DNA of 64,000 nucleotides from Erwinia sp039023475. Lineage in GTDB: Bacteria; Pseudomonadota; Gammaproteobacteria; Enterobacterales; Enterobacteriaceae. The DNA is taken from the NCBI RefSeq assembly GCF_039023475.1, contig NZ_JBCHVB010000003.1, positions 310,001 through 374,000 of the forward strand, given 5' to 3'. Below the pieces are notes generated by a model. That model did no database searches, had not been told where the DNA came from, and saw only the letters and a list, made by a program, of their open reading frames with translations. Positions 61,567 through 64,000 of this stretch are shown in pieces (position 1 is the first letter of the stretch; every line of letters starts with the position of its first letter). The position numbers were made by a program, and so were the translations under genes.

Positions 61567-63861
61567 TTAAAGGAGCTTATCCTGGGTGATCGGCAGATCG
61601 CGAATGCGTTTGCCGGTGGCATGCCAGACCGCGTTGGAGATGGCGGCGGCCACGCCCACAATGCCCAGCTCGCCGACCGCCTTACCGCCCAGCGCGGTCG
61701 CCAGGAAGTCGGGTTCGCCCACGTTAATGGTTTCCAGCGCTGGAATATCGGCGTTGACCGGCACCAGGTAGTCAGCCAGATTGGCATTCATGATGCGCCC
61801 GTCCCGGGAATCAATCATGCCTTCTTCCAGCAGCGCCTGACCGATGCCCATCACCATACCGCCAATCCACTGGCTTTCAGTCAGTTTGGGATTGTAAACG
61901 CGGCCGGAGTCAAATGCGCCGACCATTCTGCGGACCCGCACCGTGCCGAAATCTTCATCGACGGCAACTTCGACAAAAATCGCGCTCCAGCTGTGGGCGG
62001 AGACGCCGCCTTCGGTGGGTGGGATCATCATCGACGCCGTGCTGGCAGCGGCATCGCGGTCTTCCTCGCCAGCCTCTTTACCAAAGGTATCCTGATGGGC
62101 CACCAGCTCCTCATTGCCGCTGAGTCTGAGCAATTCTGCCAAACTAATCCGCGTATCGCTCTGCGCCTCCAGCCGGAGCGCACCGTCAGCAAGCCTGATT
62201 TTCTCCGGCGGCACCTGGAAGAGCGGCGAGCCGGGCGTGCCGACCGCCAGCGTAATCAGGGCATCCCGCAGCGCCAGCGCCGTTTTATGCACGGCGCCAG
62301 TCAGCACATTGGCAAGTTGAGAACCGCCGGCCACAGGCGCACGGGCCAGCTGCGTATCGCCCAGCGTTACCCTGATGGTGTCAGAAGGGACGTGAAGGAC
62401 ATCAGCGGCAGTCTGCGCCAGGATGGTATAAGTACCGGTGCCAATATCCACACCGCTGCTCTGTACCTCAATGCTGCCGTCGCCGTGCAGCACAATCTGC
62501 GCTTCGCCAGGGGTACGCCGGACCGGATAGGTGCCCGAGGCCATCCCCCAGCCAATCAGCTGCCGTCCTTCGCGTAAACTGCGCGGTTCCGGCGGGCGTT
62601 CATGCCAGCCGAACGCCTCAGCGCCAGCCCGATAAGCCTCTTTCAGGCGGCGTGAACTCCAGGGAATATTCGCCTGCGGATCCTGTTCGGCGTAGTTTTT
62701 CAGCCGCAGCGCAATCGGGTCCATTTTCAGTTCGCTGGCAAGTTCATCCATCGCCACTTCAATGGCGAACGAGCTGGGGTTCTCGCCTGGCGCACGCATC
62801 CATCCTGGATTCACCGTATTGAGATGGATCAGCTTATGATGGGACTGAAAATTGGGCGAGGCGTACATCAGCGGCGTCACCGAGTTGCAGGGTTCAGTAT
62901 GCACATCCTCCAGCGCCGTTTCGTTCCAGCTTTCGTGCACGATTGACACCAGCTGACCTTCCCGGGTCGCCCCCAGCGCAAGCTGCTGATGGGTGCGCGG
63001 CCGGCCGCCAAAAGCGGTAAAGGTTTGCGGGCGGGTGAGGGCGAGCTTCACCGGGCGGCCCAGCTCCCGCGACGCGACGCAGGCCAGCGCGCTGTGGGGC
63101 TGAATGCCGCCCTTACAGCCAAATCCACCGCCGACATAAGGCGAAAGAACGCGGACTTTAGCACTGTCGATAGCCATCCACTCCGACACAACCTGACGTG
63201 CGCCGCCCACCCACTGGCTCGGCTCCCAGAGCGTCAGCTCACCGTTTTGCCAGTGGGCGATGCAGCCGTGCGGCTCAATCGGGCAGTTGTACTCCCTGGG
63301 GGTAGTGTAGACGCCGCCAACCTGAACTTCTGCCGCTGCGAGGCTGGGCACCGCCTCTCCCCAGCTGACCGTCATCGCCTCGGACGATTCCGGCTCAGCC
63401 TTAGGATCGTCGGGATGGATCGCGGCTTCCTCGCCGCTGTATTCGGTGGTAATAAGCGCGGCGGCCTCCGTGGCCTGCTCCAGCGTTTCCGCCACCACCA
63501 CGGCAATATGCTGACCGTTCCACAACACTTTATCGCTCTGTAGCGGCAAAAAGGCCTGTGCCGCCGCACCGCCGCTGGCGAACGTTTTAGCCGGATGAAT
63601 AGTCAGCCCGCTCTCGTGATTATATACGGCCAGAACACCGGGAGCCTGACGGGCTTTATCGGTATCCATGCTAACGATTTTACCGTGAGGAATGGTGGAC
63701 TGGACCACAACGGCATAGGCCAGATTTTCCAGCGATTTCTCCACGGCGTAGGGGGCGAGTCCCTGAATTTTCAGCCTGCCGTCAGCACGATCGCGGCGGC
63801 TGCCGAGCGCCTGGTAACCTTTGTCAGCCTGCGTCCCTGGGCGGGTTTCGGTTGTACTCAT
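61567..63861 (-). CDS. paoC: Molybdenum hydroxylase, large (Mo-cofactor-binding) subunit, PaoC-like
   Basis: A 764-residue xanthine-oxidase-family subunit. The N-terminal aldehyde oxidase a/b hammerhead domain occupies about residues 20-140; the Mo-binding domains follow, with YVGGGFGCKGGIQPHS near residue 245, WMRAPGENPSSFAIEVAMDEL near 345, DIGTGTYTILAQTAADVL and the catalytic GKAVGELGIVGVAAAISNA (Glu) close to the C-terminus. It resembles E. coli PaoC, the subunit of the periplasmic aldehyde oxidase PaoABC that oxidises aromatic aldehydes. Its ATG overlaps the stop codon of the FAD subunit gene. Confidence 0.9.
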   Translation of the reverse strand: MSTTETRPGTQADKGYQALGSRRDRADGRLKIQGLAPYAVEKSLENLAYAVVVQSTIPHGKIVSMDTDKARQAPGVLAVYNHESGLTIHPAKTFASGGAAAQAFLPLQSDKVLWNGQHIAVVVAETLEQATEAAALITTEYSGEEAAIHPDDPKAEPESSEAMTVSWGEAVPSLAAAEVQVGGVYTTPREYNCPIEPHGCIAHWQNGELTLWEPSQWVGGARQVVSEWMAIDSAKVRVLSPYVGGGFGCKGGIQPHSALACVASRELGRPVKLALTRPQTFTAFGGRPRTHQQLALGATREGQLVSIVHESWNETALEDVHTEPCNSVTPLMYASPNFQSHHKLIHLNTVNPGWMRAPGENPSSFAIEVAMDELASELKMDPIALRLKNYAEQDPQANIPWSSRRLKEAYRAGAEAFGWHERPPEPRSLREGRQLIGWGMASGTYPVRRTPGEAQIVLHGDGSIEVQSSGVDIGTGTYTILAQTAADVLHVPSDTIRVTLGDTQLARAPVAGGSQLANVLTGAVHKTALALRDALITLAVGTPGSPLFQVPPEKIRLADGALRLEAQSDTRISLAELLRLSGNEELVAHQDTFGKEAGEEDRDAAASTASMMIPPTEGGVSAHSWSAIFVEVAVDEDFGTVRVRRMVGAFDSGRVYNPKLTESQWIGGMVMGIGQALLEEGMIDSRDGRIMNANLADYLVPVNADIPALETINVGEPDFLATALGGKAVGELGIVGVAAAISNAVWHATGKRIRDLPITQDKLL

Positions 63862-64000
63862 GCCAGACCTCCCACGGTCATCAGCGCCCGGGCGATCACG
63901 CGCGGCGCAAGGGTAATTTTATGACCATTATGCTGATGGGCGACGGCACCTTCGATCGCCAGTTCAGCAGCGTCCCGCAATATTTTCTCCTCCAGCGGCT
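63858..64000 (-). CDS. paoB: Molybdenum hydroxylase FAD-binding subunit, PaoB-like (partial, C-terminus)
   Basis: The last 46 codons of a frame cut by the window edge: LEEKILRDAAELAIEGAVAHQ, then HNGHKITLAPRVIARALMTVGGLA. The shape and sequence match the C-terminus of PaoB/YagS, and the stop codon overlaps the paoC start in an ATGA, the usual order paoA-paoB-paoC. Confidence 0.82.
   Translation of the reverse strand, partial: PLEEKILRDAAELAIEGAVAHQHNGHKITLAPRVIARALMTVGGLA

Noticed and set aside
61621..62577. Plus-strand 318-codon frame opposite paoC
   Set aside because: Antisense shadow of a well-supported gene; no domain recognised.
1..64000. CRISPR arrays, rRNA genes, replication origins and toxin-antitoxin pairs
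   Set aside because: I looked for regularly spaced repeats, rRNA-like sequence and typical small gene pairs and saw none.

Overview
The window reads as a chromosomal segment of an enterobacterium of the Erwiniaceae, most likely Pantoea or a close relative. The core genes (gnd, the his operon with its leader, yeeZ, plaP, sbcB, sbmC, yeeA, yeeX, yeeO, tRNA-Asn, amn) are close homologues of the E. coli genes between gnd and amn, in broadly the same neighbourhood, but separated by non-E. coli blocks. Genus is an inference from gene content; no rRNA or species marker is present.

Layout. 0-5 kb: the end of an O-antigen/capsule cluster, with fnlABC making UDP-N-acetyl-L-fucosamine, the glycosyltransferase wbuB and wbuC, followed by gnd and a wzz chain-length regulator. 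8-11 kb: an OpgC-like acyltransferase and a secreted SGNH esterase, both lone genes. 10.9-18.2 kb: the complete hisGDCBHAFI operon on the minus strand, with an attenuator and a six-histidine leader peptide. 18.3-26.5 kb: yeeZ and a putrescine catabolism/import block (puuB, puuR-puuD, puuA-puuE, plaP) with candidate PuuR operators. 26.6-31 kb: sbcB and sbmC flanking a small foreign insert, consisting of a decayed tyrosine-recombinase gene and an AT-rich fucose-O-acetylase-like gene; E. coli has dacD in this interval. 31-35 kb: a three-subunit membrane-bound gluconate-type dehydrogenase. 35-41 kb: yeeA, yeeX/tmaR, yeeO, an EntS-like MFS exporter and a GH1 6-phospho-beta-glucosidase. 41-50 kb: a chemoreceptor with a sigma-28-type promoter, a diguanylate cyclase with an abnormal GGGEF motif, an arginase-family protein, two GNAT acetyltransferases and a FhuE-type siderophore receptor with a Fur box. 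50-58 kb: an AT-richer island ending at tRNA-Asn. 58-64 kb: a Gfo/Idh/MocA oxidoreductase, amn, a MobA-like nucleotidyltransferase and a molybdenum hydroxylase operon (paoC and the end of paoB).

The most interesting part is the island at 50.2-56.9 kb. Eight genes on the minus strand, with a divergent Lrp/AsnC regulator, look like a small biosynthetic operon. One protein closely resembles BacA, the prephenate decarboxylase of bacilysin synthesis. It sits with a class IV aminotransferase, a PaaK-like adenylate-forming ligase, a DUF2000 protein, a Dabb (dimeric alpha-beta barrel) protein, a carboxymuconolactone-decarboxylase-like protein lacking one redox cysteine, an ornithine-cyclodeaminase/mu-crystallin homologue and a LysE-type amino-acid exporter. 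The simplest reading is a pathway that takes prephenate to a dihydro-aromatic amino acid, modifies it and exports it. I do not recognise this gene set as a characterised cluster. It lies beyond the 3' end of tRNA-Asn, next to an IS66 remnant, which suggests horizontal acquisition.
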